From positions 20,688,370-20,752,369 of the forward strand of contig NC_031774.1 in NCBI RefSeq assembly GCF_001522545.3: DNA of 64,000 bases, given 5' to 3'. The DNA comes from Parus major (lineage: Eukaryota; Chordata; Aves; Passeriformes; Paridae). The translations under genes and the position numbers were made by a program. This document shows positions 37,101-49,967 of this stretch, one piece after another. Within the stretch, counting starts at the first letter, position 1. Every line of letters begins with the position of its first letter. Under the pieces are notes generated by a model. It saw only the letters and a program-made list of their open reading frames with translations, did not search any database and was not told the origin of the DNA.

Positions 37101-38840
37101 AGACAAGTGTTGGTATACTAGTACTCTTCTGATAGATGCTAAGCCACGCTCTGCTGAACCTCCTAATTGATTTGGTGAAACAACTGAAGTGCAGCTGCTG
37201 ACTTTGAAAAAACATGTATTCAGCTTCTAAGAATACCCAGGAGAGGGTAATTCTATTACCAATCTGACTGCAATTAAAATTCTTTGATGTGTCTCTCTGT
37301 ACTTTCAACTTTATAGTTTGGGCTTTCAGAAGAATATCAGCAGTACTAAAAAGGTTTGACACCTCAACCAGACTGCACCCTCAGTCCATTGATCCTTTCA
37401 TTATCGACAAATCTATCAACTAGTGTGAGATATTAATGTTCTGCCAGCTACCACATTAATAAACAAAACTGCTGGAATAATGAAGAAAGAAATCCAAATA
37501 AGGAAATAAATCAAAACTTGATTTTCTATGAAGCTGGATAGCTCAGGATTTTACTGCTTTGCAGAGACTTTACAAATCAAGATTAGCAAGCAGAAAAATA
37601 TGGATGCAGTTGTAGTGAGTATATGCTAGACATTTCCTGATCAGGAAAAAATGAAGAAATTAAAAAATAAACACTTTTTCAAAAGTTCTCCAGCTGTGTA
37701 TTTCTTTGTGAATCATCAAAATAATGACTATTTCTCCTGGCAATTCCTACTGGAAATATATTCAGTAGGCCAGCTGGATCAAAACTTAAATTTAGTCAAT
37801 TTAGTTTTTATGCAGTAAGCATGGGTATATGAAGGGGAAATCATACTTAACTGGAGTAAAGAAGTGTTCTGCATCAGATTACTCCCTAAATACACTAAAT
37901 CTCTTCAGTTTGATCAAACCATAATCTTTGTGCTTAAGCTGTGGTGTTTCTAAATTATATCAGCAGCCCTTTGCCAGTACCATTGATAGTGTAGAATGTT
38001 AATGTTGGAGTATCTCAAGTATATCTACTGAGCTTTTGCTTTTAAAAACAAAATATGCATTATATCTTCTTGAAATTTTAGTTAAAGGAAAATCTTTAAT
38101 TATCTCTTCTCTGTTACACTCAATTGGTCTTTTGAATTTCAGCTGGAGAATTCGAATTTTGTATCAATTCTACTGAAAAACCTGTGACAAATATGCAAAA
38201 CAATAATTTTAGGTAGAGAAGAAGCTTCTATTTCAGTTTTCTTGATCTAAATTAGACTTATTTAATCAATAAAAGATCTGATGTGTTAAAAAAAAGCATT
38301 GATAAAAATATTTCTTGAAAGAAAAATAGCTTAAAAAAGGTTATTCATATTTTATTATTTATATCACGCCAGAATGAGTAAATTAGATGTTCAGTGAGAT
38401 GGAGCTGGCCAAATACACTATGTATATTCTGTTTCACTTTCAGACAAGTTTTTAAGACTACTAAAATTTGATTCAAAGTGAAGGAGGAAGTTAAAAATCT
38501 CCCTACTTTTATTCATGGTTCAAGCAAAGTGGGAAGCATTTCAATTTATAATGGATTTTCTGAGCAATGGCCCACATCCTCATTTATTTTTTAACATGAG
38601 TCAGAATTTTGGTGGTTACATTTCTTGACAGAATTCTTTTAAAGATTCATGTACTTTAGTGCACTGAGAATTCTTCAGTTAAATCAGTGTCCTGCCTTGA
38701 ATACTCAAAAATTAATCAATGGGCTATATATTACAAGAATGTATTGGTAATTTTTAGAGAGGAGTAATCTATATTTTCTGCTATGTGATGTCCTTCTAGG
38801 TAACATGATTCTGCCCCTGCAAATACATTAAAATCCATAA
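34132..38840. other. unique non-coding sequence (about 4.7 kb)
   Basis: No recognised transposon or gene. The part at 34310-34460 has the texture of a conserved non-coding element, reported separately. Open frames on the minus strand at 36060-36293 and 37066-37362 are not convincing. Confidence 0.5.
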
Positions 38841-38845
38841 AAGTA

Positions 38846-38883
38846 GTCAGAGATCTTTTGAAAAGATCTGTCAGAGATCTTTT
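38846..38883. repeat. short direct and inverted repeat around AGATCTTTT
   Basis: GTCAGAGATCTTTT occurs at 38846-38859 and again at 38870-38883. The first copy is followed by AAAAGATCT, making AGATCTTTT-G-AAAAGATCT a perfect palindrome. A small local duplication. Confidence 0.85.
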
Positions 38884-40149
38884 TAGTAGTTTACATGAAA
38901 TGAACTAGTTCCTAAGGCATTCTCATAAAAATTGCTACCAAAAGTGACATCCTTATGAATGTGCACCACTGCTACTTGGAGCAGATCCCTGGGGGCTGAA
39001 AGTTCAGACAAATGGTGCTGCAGCTCAAATGAAGCCTTCAGTAATTCTGTCTGTTCTGTGGTGTTCAGCAAAGGACTGCTTAGAGCTCAGAGTTTTCAAG
39101 GTCATCAGTTTGGCACCATTAGGACAGAATTGAAAAACGTCATCCTATACACATAAGAAGTCACAGTTGTAATGTCCTGTAGGTATGGTAAATGTTCTCA
39201 GTACCCTTCAGACTTTTAAAATCTTTATATAACCTGTATTAAACATTTCACTTATAATATTTCAGATAAAGAGCTCAATACCTCCTATCATGTACACAAG
39301 GTTATTTCATAACTTCTCAGTGTCTTAGAGGTTATTGAGTGCCCAAGAACATGCATGATCTGCTACCATCAACTGATGAATGTTAATATCCTCTTACTGA
39401 AAGTGTCATCTTACTTAAGACTGTAATAGCTGTAGATTCACTCTTGTCTCCTATCTGGAAGACACTTTTTTCCCTTAGTAAGAGGAAATCAGATTATCAG
39501 ATCATTATTTCATCTCATTTACAGTGTTTTTTGCAAAGACTGATAAAAATTTAACACAAGTGACACATGATGTTATTGACTTGCTGTCTAAGAGATTGTT
39601 TATTTCACTTAGAATTACTCAGAATTTATTTAGAATTTTACTCAGAATTGCAGCTTCAGGCATGCGTTGCATAGGCAATGACATTTTTTTCATGAGCACA
39701 CTAACAGCAAATTTTCATGTGCTCTATTAGAACCACCTCCCAGAAAGCATGGTACAAAATCATCTTAGTGCACCTTGGCTTCATCCTGCAACCTTATCTA
39801 TTATTGCTGGTTCTGCATTCCTTCACAGCTGACTATTGCTCTTTAGAATCAGTTGTCATTATGCCTTGACATATGACTGCTGTTTCTTAGAGAAGGCCAG
39901 TAATTCCCTTGACTAGTAGTGGTAACAGCTAACAAGAATTAGAAAGCATGGATCAAAGATAATTTTCTGTGAAAGAAAGGAAAGAACTGGTAGCATTTCA
40001 CTAACTAGTTGTGGTGGTGGTGGTTATAAGACCTTCAGCTTGGCCTCACCTTGACCATGCCACACCACAGAAATATCTATGAAACAATGAACAGAAAATA
40101 TTTCAGCATCTTCATTTCAGTACCTTCTTCAGCATAAAAAGGAAGACTC
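38884..40149. other. unique non-coding sequence
   Basis: No recognised gene. A tandem duplication of about 22 bases (TTAGAATT...ACTCAGAATT twice) lies at about 39609-39650, and a short GGT run near 40011-40024. Confidence 0.5.
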
Positions 40150-40191
40150 TGTGTGTGTGTGTGTGTATGTGTGTGTGTGTGTGTATGTATA
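40150..40191 (+). repeat. (TG)n microsatellite
   Basis: TG dinucleotides with two TATG interruptions. Likely polymorphic in length. Confidence 0.95.
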
Positions 40192-41817
40192 CGGGAGTAG
40201 ACTGCTAGGAATTGCACTTGTGAAGCAAAAAGGAAGTCCAACACTTTTAAAACAAGAAAAGAATAGTTTTGTTTCTTTCCAAGCAAAGTTGTTGGAGGCA
40301 TGACTGAAGAAAGGTCTATCATTTAGAATGATATTCTTTCAGCACTAAATTATTCCTTATCTCCGTCTTTCAATGCTAAATTAATCCTTATGTTGTTGAT
40401 GCAGTTCTACTTGGAATGCAAGTTTACAGTGGAATAAAGAATCACTGACCTACATATCCACTCGTGCTTAGTAAAGGTGATCTGCCTTTTTCTTCATTAC
40501 ATATATTTTACTACACATATATTTACTAATGCAGGACATTCAGAAAAACCAGGAGTAGAACTAAAGTAAATTTGTCTGCAGTTTCTGTCCTTGTCTGAAA
40601 TTACAATATAGCATTGCCTTCTATTTAAGATACTAAATAACAGTTATATACTAGAAATTGCTAAACTTCCATGAGAACTAATATGTTATTCACACCATGT
40701 TGTTTCCTAAGATTATCTTCTTGGGTTTTAGCAGGCACTATACAACAAAGATTAGTAGCAATCTAATCTAGTAACGAAAGCCTCATGATTGTTTATGAAC
40801 AGTTTCTTTCAAAACATTTTTTACTCCTTGATTAACACTTATTCGCATAAACACCGCAGCAGTATTACTCATGTAAATAAATTATCATAAAAGGTCTCTA
40901 ATACATGTCTAGAATTGCAGTTGGATTTCCAATCATCAGTTTTAAAAGTTTAATATAAAATCTTTTGGGTTTGGATGTTTTTTTTCATTCTTATAGCAGA
41001 TTAAATCAAATTGGAGTGGTAATACCTCTATATTATTTCCCAAACTAGAAATCTTAGTGTATCCCATAGTTTTAAGAAATAATAATAGTAAAATTATTTT
41101 TAAAATCACACAAAAAAAAAATACACCTCTAGGCCTATTGCCTAGCATCTTTCTGATCTGTAATTGGCCTCTAACATTTTTGCAGTTGCTGCAGACCAAA
41201 TTAAAAGTAGCTGGCCACAAAGGGCAAATCACAGGGAGAACCAATGCCATTAATAATCAGAAGTGATGATTAGTGAGAATGTCAGAGAAGATACTAAGTG
41301 CTATGTGATTAAAGAGAGATCACAGACACTGAAATGTGGGCAGTGCAGGAAAGAAAAAAAAAGTACAGCCCAAATGATACTAAAAATAATTTGAGCTGTA
41401 GCATCTGTATGTGAAGATCAGCTTGTGAATAAAACCTTGTCAGGTAAGTAATCAGTGTATTGGAATTATTCTCACTATTTCAAGTGCCTTCTTCTCCCAT
41501 TCTCATTATTTTCCAAAATGTTTTCTTTAACATGCTTCTTTTACTTACTTCTTTTCTTTTGACTGTGAACCAGTGGGAAGTGTGAGACTGACAGATACAG
41601 TGACCAAAATCTATATTAGTCCTTCCAATAGGCACAACATGAGCCATAACTGAACAAAATTTGTCCTTGCTACTGTTTACCAGCCTGTTCCTTCTGTGTT
41701 GCAGACAAGTCAAATCTCTCAGAAAGTGAGAAAGTTCCAGTCCATTGGTCTAGCTAATTCTTTCACCCACTGCTAAGGAAGGCATACTATCTACTGTAAA
41801 TATGGTAATAGCCTGTG
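40192..41817. other. unique non-coding sequence
   Basis: No recognised transposon. The minus-strand open frame 40942-41250 (102 codons) has no recognisable domain. Confidence 0.5.
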
Positions 41818-42025
41818 TTTTCTGGATCCTTGTCATAGAAGGAGATCAGGTTGGCCAAGCAGGACCTGCCTTTCACAAATCCATGCTGAGTGGGCCTGAT
41901 GCCCTGGTTGTTCTGCTTGTGCCAACTGATGACAATAAGGATAGTAACCCTAACCTTCCTGGGCACCAAGGTGAGGTTACAGGCCTGGAGCTCCCTGGAT
42001 CCTTCTCCCAGCTCTGCTTGTAGAT
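41818..42025 (-). mobile_element. CR1 LINE reverse-transcriptase fragment, minus strand
   Basis: Minus-strand translation gives an SREL...CNLTLVPRKV segment matching the CR1 SRNYRPVSLTSVPGKV block, then HGFVKGRSCLANLISFYD. That is the non-LTR reverse-transcriptase motif read as QHGF.KG+SCLTNLISFYD in active CR1. Similarity ends after DKDPE, near 41818. The piece is internal to ORF2, without a 3' end, so it is either a fragment of a larger lost copy or part of an old insertion. The catalytic aspartate boxes are not included. Confidence 0.85.
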
Positions 42026-43527
42026 GAACATCAGATTTGCAGACAGGTGGAACCTCCTCAGTTAGTCAGGACAGCCAGTAAATGATTGGATATTGGTAGA
42101 CTGCTCATTCTGTAATATTTTGGTGCAGGTTGGTAAACATGAAATTAAGATCCCTTTTTTATGGGTTTCTTTTATTGTTGGGGTTTTTCTTCCTTATTGA
42201 AGATTCCGCATAAGTGGTTATTACCAAGGGACATTAAAAGATGACATAACAAAAGGAGTTTAGGATACAAATCTAGATTATATGAAAATCTAGATGTGAT
42301 CTGTTATGTACACAAAATATGAAACACATAATATGAAACACTTCCAGACAATCTCATGGACCTCTTCTGGGAAAAAAAAAAAAAAAAGTTGCTTCTATAA
42401 AGCAGAATACCCAGATTTATAGTTTTTCCTGATAAACAATAAGAGTGTAAAATAATTTATAATATCACCATAATGGTCATCTAAATTATGGATAACTGGA
42501 AAGACTGGGGGACACAAAATCAATGCATTCACAGCACACAAATTTCTTGCCTTCTTCAAGAACCTTAAAGTCTTAATACACAATTTCTTGGAGAATATAT
42601 GCATAGCTGGTAGTTTTTAAGTCATGAAGATAAGCATCAAGAAGATAAAATATACTGTAATATTTAGATAAATATATTTTTCCATGTCTAGGCCTTTAAA
42701 AACTACACAAAGAAGAAAGAAATGGTGATATATGATACTTCAGGGATGAAATCTTGTCTTGGGAATTTTCTAGGAGAAACTGTTTTCATCCACAGGAATC
42801 TTAATTTCAAAACCCTTTCATACTCAGTGGGTAGGCAGAGATATCCTGTTCTGGCTTGTTTTACACATTATCTCTTTCTTTTCACTTATTTTAGTTTCTC
42901 TTCTCTCCATCTTTAGCTGCCCTAACAAAAAGTAAAAACTTTTTCTTTGATGTGATATTGAGCTGCCTTTCCCACACATCAACCTTTGCATTAACCAATG
43001 TAGACACAAGGGATGAAATATGTCCAAACAAGCCCTCTCCCAAGTGACACAGAAAGCCCAAAATAGCACCTGCCATTTGAGGTAAGATTATTAGATGCAA
43101 GTTATATGCATCATTTAAAATCATTAGCATAAAATCAATAGCTCCAGGAAATAATTACAGTTTTCACCATGACCTTGTCCCTCATGGTACTTCATCCTTA
43201 AGGGTTATTTAATTAATCCACAAGAAGGATAACTTTCTTTAGTGATTATGCATGAAATTTAACTGACATAGCGATATGGAAAGAATCCCCATCCTGCATT
43301 CTCAAAATCCCTTTATTTCTTATTTTTGATTCCAGTGAAGCAGTAGAATGAAAAACTTGCAAGACAGATTAGAAAGGATGTGAAATTTCCTGTGCTAACT
43401 ACCTTTAAGAATAAACTTGACTGCTCATTGTGTAGTGCAGTTTTATGTATTTTGCATTGTTCAAAATGGGTGAACTGAATGACATCCTGAAGTTCATTCC
43501 AACCCTGTCTTTGAACCATTTATCGCT
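42026..43527. other. unique non-coding sequence
   Basis: Nothing recognised. An A run lies at about 42371-42387, and a short duplication of AATATGAAACACxT near 42316-42344. Confidence 0.5.
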
Positions 43528-43595
43528 AATAAATAAATAAATTAGACAGACAGACAGACAGATAGATAGCTAGATACATAGATACATAGATAGAT

Positions 43596-43652
<57 letters not shown>
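43528..43652 (+). repeat. compound (AAAT)n-(GACA)n-(GATA)n microsatellite
   Basis: AAAT units at 43528-43543 pass into AGAC/CAGA units to 43560, then GATA/TAGA units to 43652, with a few CTAG and CATA interruptions. GATA/GACA arrays are the Bkm-type repeats known from vertebrate genomes. The minus-strand open frame across it, a Tyr-Leu-Ser-Ile tandem, is an artefact. Confidence 0.95.
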
Positions 43653-46600
43653 CTTAATAGCTTTCTGTAATCACCTAATCCAATTCTACTTCCGTTGTCT
43701 CCCTGTGATTGCAGTGTGCATCTAAAATATGTGAAAATCAAACCTGTTCTTCTCTAGCCTCCAGATTTATAAACTTCTCTTATGATCCTAAAATGCATGA
43801 GTTTTCTCTTTTTCCTATGCAGCAAAATTTGCAATAAAAACTCTAGATTTGGATCTTAGCTGAGACTTGATGATCACCTGTTTATCACTTGAGTTCAAAA
43901 GTTCTCACTGACATGGCTTTCTAAGGCGCTCTTCTCAGAAGAGATGGACTATAACTAAGGTTTAATTCAGAAAACTAAGATATGCATGTTTGTTTCTAGA
44001 CCTAAAATTAGGACAGACTCATTTTGTGTGCTGGATAAAAGTCTACTAAGGCTTCTCAGCTCAGTTTCCCCCAAAAATACAATTGACATTTACTATTTCA
44101 TGGACATACTAGAGCATACTCTTGAGAGATAGAACAGGACATTTTCAGCAGTATACTTGCTGTCACAGAGGATTTGTTGTTACCAGATTTCTAGCAAAAG
44201 TTTATCAATTAATGACACTTGAAAAGATTCAGGAACTCTAGAGCTTTCCGAAAGAGGAGCTACTATGAGACATATATCATTTTAAAGCAAAATTACCAAA
44301 ATTGTTAAAATATTTCTAGACAAAATATTTGAATATCATTGGAAACTTTAAACTGTAGAAACACAATGAAATTTTGAACAACTGTTGAAAACAGTTAGGG
44401 TGATTTAAAAAGTTACAGTAGAAACAGTTGAAACTGTAGCCAGTACTGGATTCAAAAGAAGGGATTTTTAAAGACCACAGCTGCCCCTCTCCATATGTCA
44501 TTGTGAATCAATTGAGGTAGGATGAAGTAGCACGAGCTGAGAGAACTTGAGGAAATAACAGCTGTTTCATAAATGGTCCACCCTAGCATTTTTACAGAAG
44601 CATCATCTAAGATAAAACTTGCTCAGGGGAATAGTCTTAGAAAGAAGGAAGATAAGATAGAAGCCCTCAGTGCAAGTGTGAAGAGGCAAAAGGTAAAAAA
44701 AGTCACATAAATCAATTTTGCTTCTTGTGATTGTCCTGAGATAAGAGCTCTGGAGGCAGGGCACTGCTTCCCAAAAGCATAAACCTGTCTACTGTGGCTG
44801 CAGTAGACAATGACTGAAGAAATGTTTTCCAGAAAAAAATCTTGTTCTTCTCTTTAATGGCCATTTTGTCTTTTTATCAGTACAGTCTGATTCCATGAGC
44901 TCTCAGAGGGAAGGGGTAGAAGCTGAACTATGAGCTTCAAATTAGGGTAATATAATAAAAAATATGAATTGTGGAACATATCTCATTTTTCAGCAGCTAT
45001 GTTGCCATTGTTTTAGAGGTCATCCAAATTGTTCAGCAGCATTTAAATTAAAACCTAGTCTTCAATGAGAAATATAGCATAAAGCTGGCTACTACCTCTT
45101 TCTATTTAATTCAGGCTGTCACCAGTGAGGCTGATTTCCCTGCTCTGCTCTGTTTTTGCAATGAGGTTTAATAAATATTGACAGCAATTACACAGAAATA
45201 AGACTTTAAACAAGCCCTATTCAATCCTCAGAATGGACAAGGTGCATAATGAATATCTACACCCATTAGAGAGGAGGCTGATTCTAAAAGATGGCCTGTC
45301 TCAGCTGAAAGTTAGGACACTTTAGATACTTTCAATACTGTGACACAAGAATTTCTTCTCTGAAATTCTCACCCTTGCCTGTAGCCTTTACATTCTGGTT
45401 CATGACAACTACAATATGAGCTGGTATGTGCTGTACTGGAAGCAGCAGACTCTACACTTCCTTATGGATTCCTTCATTTTCAGGAAATTCACAGTTGGCC
45501 ATCTATCTTCCTAGACTCTTTTTACCACCAGAAACACTGATCACATATAGGATCTCAGTAGGCAAACCTTTGCAGGAAAGAGGGATGGTACCTCATATGT
45601 CCACAAGCACTGTTTTCAGGCATTTTTTGTATGGTTCCAAATATTAATAATGATGCATACCTTTTTTTTTGAAAAATAGATACAGTTGTACATGTGAATG
45701 GGGTCATTGTGCATGTCCAATAGAAAATTACATATGTGTTCGGCAGTTTTCATAAACACTTTGTTGAATTCTTCTTAGCTATATCTTAGAGCATTTGAAT
45801 TAGGTACACAATTGTACACTCATTCTCTGAATTATCATATCTTTTGTTTATATAGAATATTATCAGTAATTTAGAAACAAACTTTAATTACCAATCCTTA
45901 AGAACATTTCACAGCTATCAAGAGACACAAATTGAGTCAAGTGGGATGTACTGAAGCCTGGGGAACTGCTGGAGACTAAGTAACACTAAGCAGCACACAT
46001 GATAATATAAACATAAATTAATGACCCCAGCTGACCTTCAATCTGACAGGAATTTTCTGGTATGGATGGCAAGGAAACTGATTAGGAACAAAACCTGAAC
46101 TCATGATTTAGGGCTGCCTTGAATTTAGACTTTTATTATTAAACAAAGGGAGCAGAGACAAGTAAGAATTCACTTTTATAGTTAACTGAGACATGGTTGA
46201 TATTGCCTAAACCCATGAATTGTAGAAGTCATTAGAAAAAAAACAGTGGGAGTCTTATTACTTGAATGCTCAAGCAACCCAAGTAACAAAATTTCATAGC
46301 AAAGATAAAATAGCACATAAACAAAGAAACTGAAAGAAATGAGAAATGTCAAAAATAGGAGACATTTTTCACAGGAAAGGTTGAAATAAGGAAATCCTCA
46401 TATAGGAAAGCAGAAAAGTAAGAAATGCCAGTATTGAATGTGGCAAACTTTTCGAAGTCTATGTCTGTTAGTGTATAAATTGCTTTCCTTGTAATTACAA
46501 TGTTTGAGTGACAAATTTTGCTGAGCATTTCTCAAATGAATTAGATTTCCTAGCAGGTAGACAAACATCACTGATGAGAAAAAGCAATTCCTCATGTAGT

Positions 46601-46989
46601 GTACATCTGAACAGGAAAGAAAATCCAGTCTAAATTGTTCAGTGGAAATATTTTCAAGTAGAAATGAACTGTCTGAAAATAATTCTTATAATAATTTTAA
46701 TATTTTTAATCTATATTTTCTGAAGATTATTCTATTCACGGAATACCTTTCTTTTGTAACAAAGTATTTCTTATACTAGAAATTTTAAATATAAAGAATA
46801 AGAGAGAAGTTCTAATATATGACTACATCTATATTTCAGGGTCTGTCTTTCATACTCTTGATTTGGTTGAATCCCTCAGTACCTTTTCATTGCAGTGACA
46901 TTTTTCCATTCTTACATCAGTTAGCAGGGAGGAAAGTGAAGTTGTCACAATGTGTGTCAATGTAAATAGATCTCATAAAATTTAAGCAA
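43653..46989. other. unique non-coding sequence
   Basis: About 3.3 kb without a recognised transposon or gene. The part at 45080-45300 looks like a conserved non-coding element and is reported separately. Confidence 0.5.
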
Positions 46990-47240
46990 TATTTACACAG
47001 ATACATACATATGTGTATGTACACAAATAGATATATGTACACACACATCTATCTAACAATCACTACCTCATATTGTCATGCATTAATATATCTTTATATA
47101 TTAACATGCATTAATATATATTAATAATATTTTAATATTAAAATAGTAATAAAATTATTAATTTTAACTGATTAATAATGTCATTAGCTATTAATATTTT
47201 CTATTATTTTGATACACTTTTAATATTACTTTAATATACA
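46990..47240. repeat. AT-rich low-complexity tract
   Basis: First ACATACATATGTGTATGT-type alternating sequence, then from 47078 almost pure A/T with TTAATATA and ATTAATA units, including a repeated CATGCATTAATATAT. A decayed AT microsatellite region able to form many small hairpins. Confidence 0.85.
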
Positions 47241-49891
47241 TTTCATTGTTCCATGCTCTGCCTTTACTGCCTGAACAAGAGTTAAACATATGCATACATC
47301 TGTATTTTCCTAGGGCTATTTGCTCTATCCAAACAGAGCAAAGCACCTCACTTTGCAAGCTTTTTTATGGCACCAGCAGACACCTCTCTAGCCCCATGTA
47401 TTTTGGGACAACCTCTCACCACAGCCTCTTCTAATGATCTAAAAGCCACAGGGATTTGTGTAGTATGCTAAACCTTTAAGAAAAGCCAAATGCTGTGTCA
47501 GCACCAATTCTAGTTACTCTCTTTGGGGCCATTAGATACACATGGTGAGATTTCATTCCCATCATGTTTATAGTTTCAGCATTGCCCAAGGGGATTATAA
47601 AAACTAGTCGTGTCTGTGTGAGTCTTGTGGCATAGCTCAAAGAATATCCCTGATCTCAAGGCAATAATGGGTTATCTTTATATTTTTTCTTTTTTCCCCT
47701 CTGCCTAGCGTTAAATAACATTTTGGTATTTAAACATAATTTTCAGTATATAGATGTTGAATGAGAGAGAGAGAATTTCACTCAGTGTGCTTGCAAATAG
47801 AAACACAAATATAAGAAAAAAAAATTACCATGGTAGACCTTGATCCTCCCTTATTTGAAATTTGTGGAAATTGTCAAACCTTGAGAACTACAGAGCTTCT
47901 CTCAGAGATGGTAGCCCCTGAGAGGGAGGCAGATTAATTTCTGAGCATGAAGATATCTAGTATTCTTCATTGGCTTAAGAAAGGAAGACTGAATGAGAGT
48001 TTAGGATGACCTGGAAGTGGCAAGGTGGTACAAGACAGGATTTTATATTGCTTCTTCAGTTTTACAGTGCAGCTCTTGACATAGATACTATTAGGTGTGA
48101 GTAATAACATCACTGTTTATGCTGTAAGCACAGAAACACCATTAGGTGGCATTTAAACAATCCAATTGGCCATTCAATCCTTCTGCCACAAGAGATTGAG
48201 CATAGCGTTAACAAAATAGCAAAAGGCACAGTCTGGCAACTGGAGTAGGTATCTTCTGACTTTGAAAACACCTTCTTCAGACTTTATCAAAGACTTTGTG
48301 GTTGTTTCTATTAAAACCTAGAAAGTGTTTTGGCAACTCTTTCTGTTACATCGGAAAAGAGTCATTACAGAGATTCTTTTTAAAATATGTGCAATATGAT
48401 GGGAAATTTCTTTATTAATAAGGCCTTGAGTGAGAAAAATTAGGAATACATTCCTAATTTTTTATTAGTATATAATTTTTCTATATGGGCTAAATACATT
48501 CTTACACAACACATAGTGATTCACAGTCTTAAGTGTTATTTTGATAACTAAATGTTGCCAAAGGATAAACATTTTCATATATTTATTTCACACCAGTTTA
48601 AAACTTGAGCACTTTTCACACAGAGGGCATCTAAGGTTTGGTGTTTTTTTGTTTTTTTGTTGTTTTTTTTTTTTACTTCTCTTTAACACTTGATTTAAAC
48701 GAAAAAAGATTTATTTGAAGCATAACTGAAATAGCTGTTAGTGGGTCTTCAAAATGACAGTAATCTATTTTTAAATATCCCATCTTTTTATTTCTTGACA
48801 TAGTAGATGAAAGACTTATGTCTAGATCTAGTATCTTTTAAAAATACTGGTTTCAGTATTTAGTATCAAGTATCAGAAAAAAGACTGTTTTCCCTAAGTG
48901 TTCTATTTCTGACTATTTTGCATACAAACAAATCAAGGATTTTACAGCTGTCACTCTGCAGAACCTTGTGGTCACCTGGAGTTTCATTAACAACAACAAG
49001 AAGCAGATACTTGTGCTCTAAAACCACTAATAATTGTTGCTGCATATAAAGAAACAATGTTGCTAATGTTACAAGCAAAGGAGCAAGAAAACAATGACAG
49101 CTTTGAGTACTTCTGTGTGCATTTAATCATGGCAAGAACCTACATTAGCTACTCATTATTGAATGAAATGGAATTTTATATACTAATCATAATATTGTAA
49201 CAGAGAGCTTGAGATCTTAAGATGTCATTTAAGAGGAGGATTTGTCTTGCTTTTAGTAATCCTGAGGCCTACAAAAAGGATTTGAATTGATTTTATTAAA
49301 CACATTTACATCTTTCAGCCCAAAGCTATACTATTGCATAGTCAGGATGTATGACTTAAATCCTCTGACAGAGGGAATCAGCCATGGTAAAGAATCTTGA
49401 TTAAACATTTTTTTGGCTAGGTAGGACATCCCACAAAATAACTGACAGTCAGAAACCTTCATTTTATGTCAAACATAATTTTGCTTTGCAAATCAATTTG
49501 GTAATGCTTAATCAGCCCTCTGGTAAGCAACTATTGATTTAAATTAAATCAGAAAAGTTTACATGCAAATCAAAACTGAATTAGTTGGCCGTTTAGAGAC
49601 AACTTTCTCCTCTACTCACAAAAAAATGGTGATCTGAAAGTGAAAGAGAAAAAAGACTGAGAAAAAGATGCAAGACGTATTTTACTTGCTTGCAAACATC
49701 TTGTGTTTGTTGATGTAAATTCCTGCCTTCTTTTATAATCTATGATGTATTTCCTCTACCAGCCACTTCTGTATAACTTAACAAAACCCTCAGATTGGAG
49801 GAGTGGTGCCCAGTCCAAATGACTGCGTATATGAAACAGGCATGAATACACAAAACTGACTACAGAAAAAATAGAGGAGGTTGCAGATTTT
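47241..49891. other. unique non-coding sequence
   Basis: About 2.6 kb. Apart from the hairpin at 48435-48462 and a T-rich tract at about 48643-48674, nothing was recognised. Confidence 0.5.
48435..48462. repeat. perfect 13-bp inverted repeat, 2-base loop
   Basis: AAAAATTAGGAAT at 48435-48447 is the exact reverse complement of 48450-48462, separated by AC. It ends in a T run on the plus strand, but in a eukaryotic genome this is not a terminator. Confidence 0.9.
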
Positions 49892-49967
49892 GGGTGGATG
49901 ATGGATGGATGGATGGATGGATGGATGGATGGATGGATGGATGGATGGATGGATGGATGGACGGATG
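49892..49967 (+). repeat. (ATGG)n microsatellite
   Basis: About 18 tandem ATGG/GGAT units with one ACGG variant near the right end. The minus-strand Pro-Ser-Ile-His tandem frame across it is an artefact. Confidence 0.95.

Noticed and set aside
38846..38883. AGATCT palindrome as a regulatory operator
   Set aside because: It is better explained as a small local duplication; there is no gene nearby.
43528..43652. Regularly spaced repeats as a possible CRISPR-like array
   Set aside because: The unit is four bases without spacers, so it is a microsatellite. The same applies to 49892-49967.
48435..48470. Hairpin plus T run as a transcription terminator
   Set aside because: Intrinsic terminators of this kind are bacterial; every other feature indicates vertebrate DNA.
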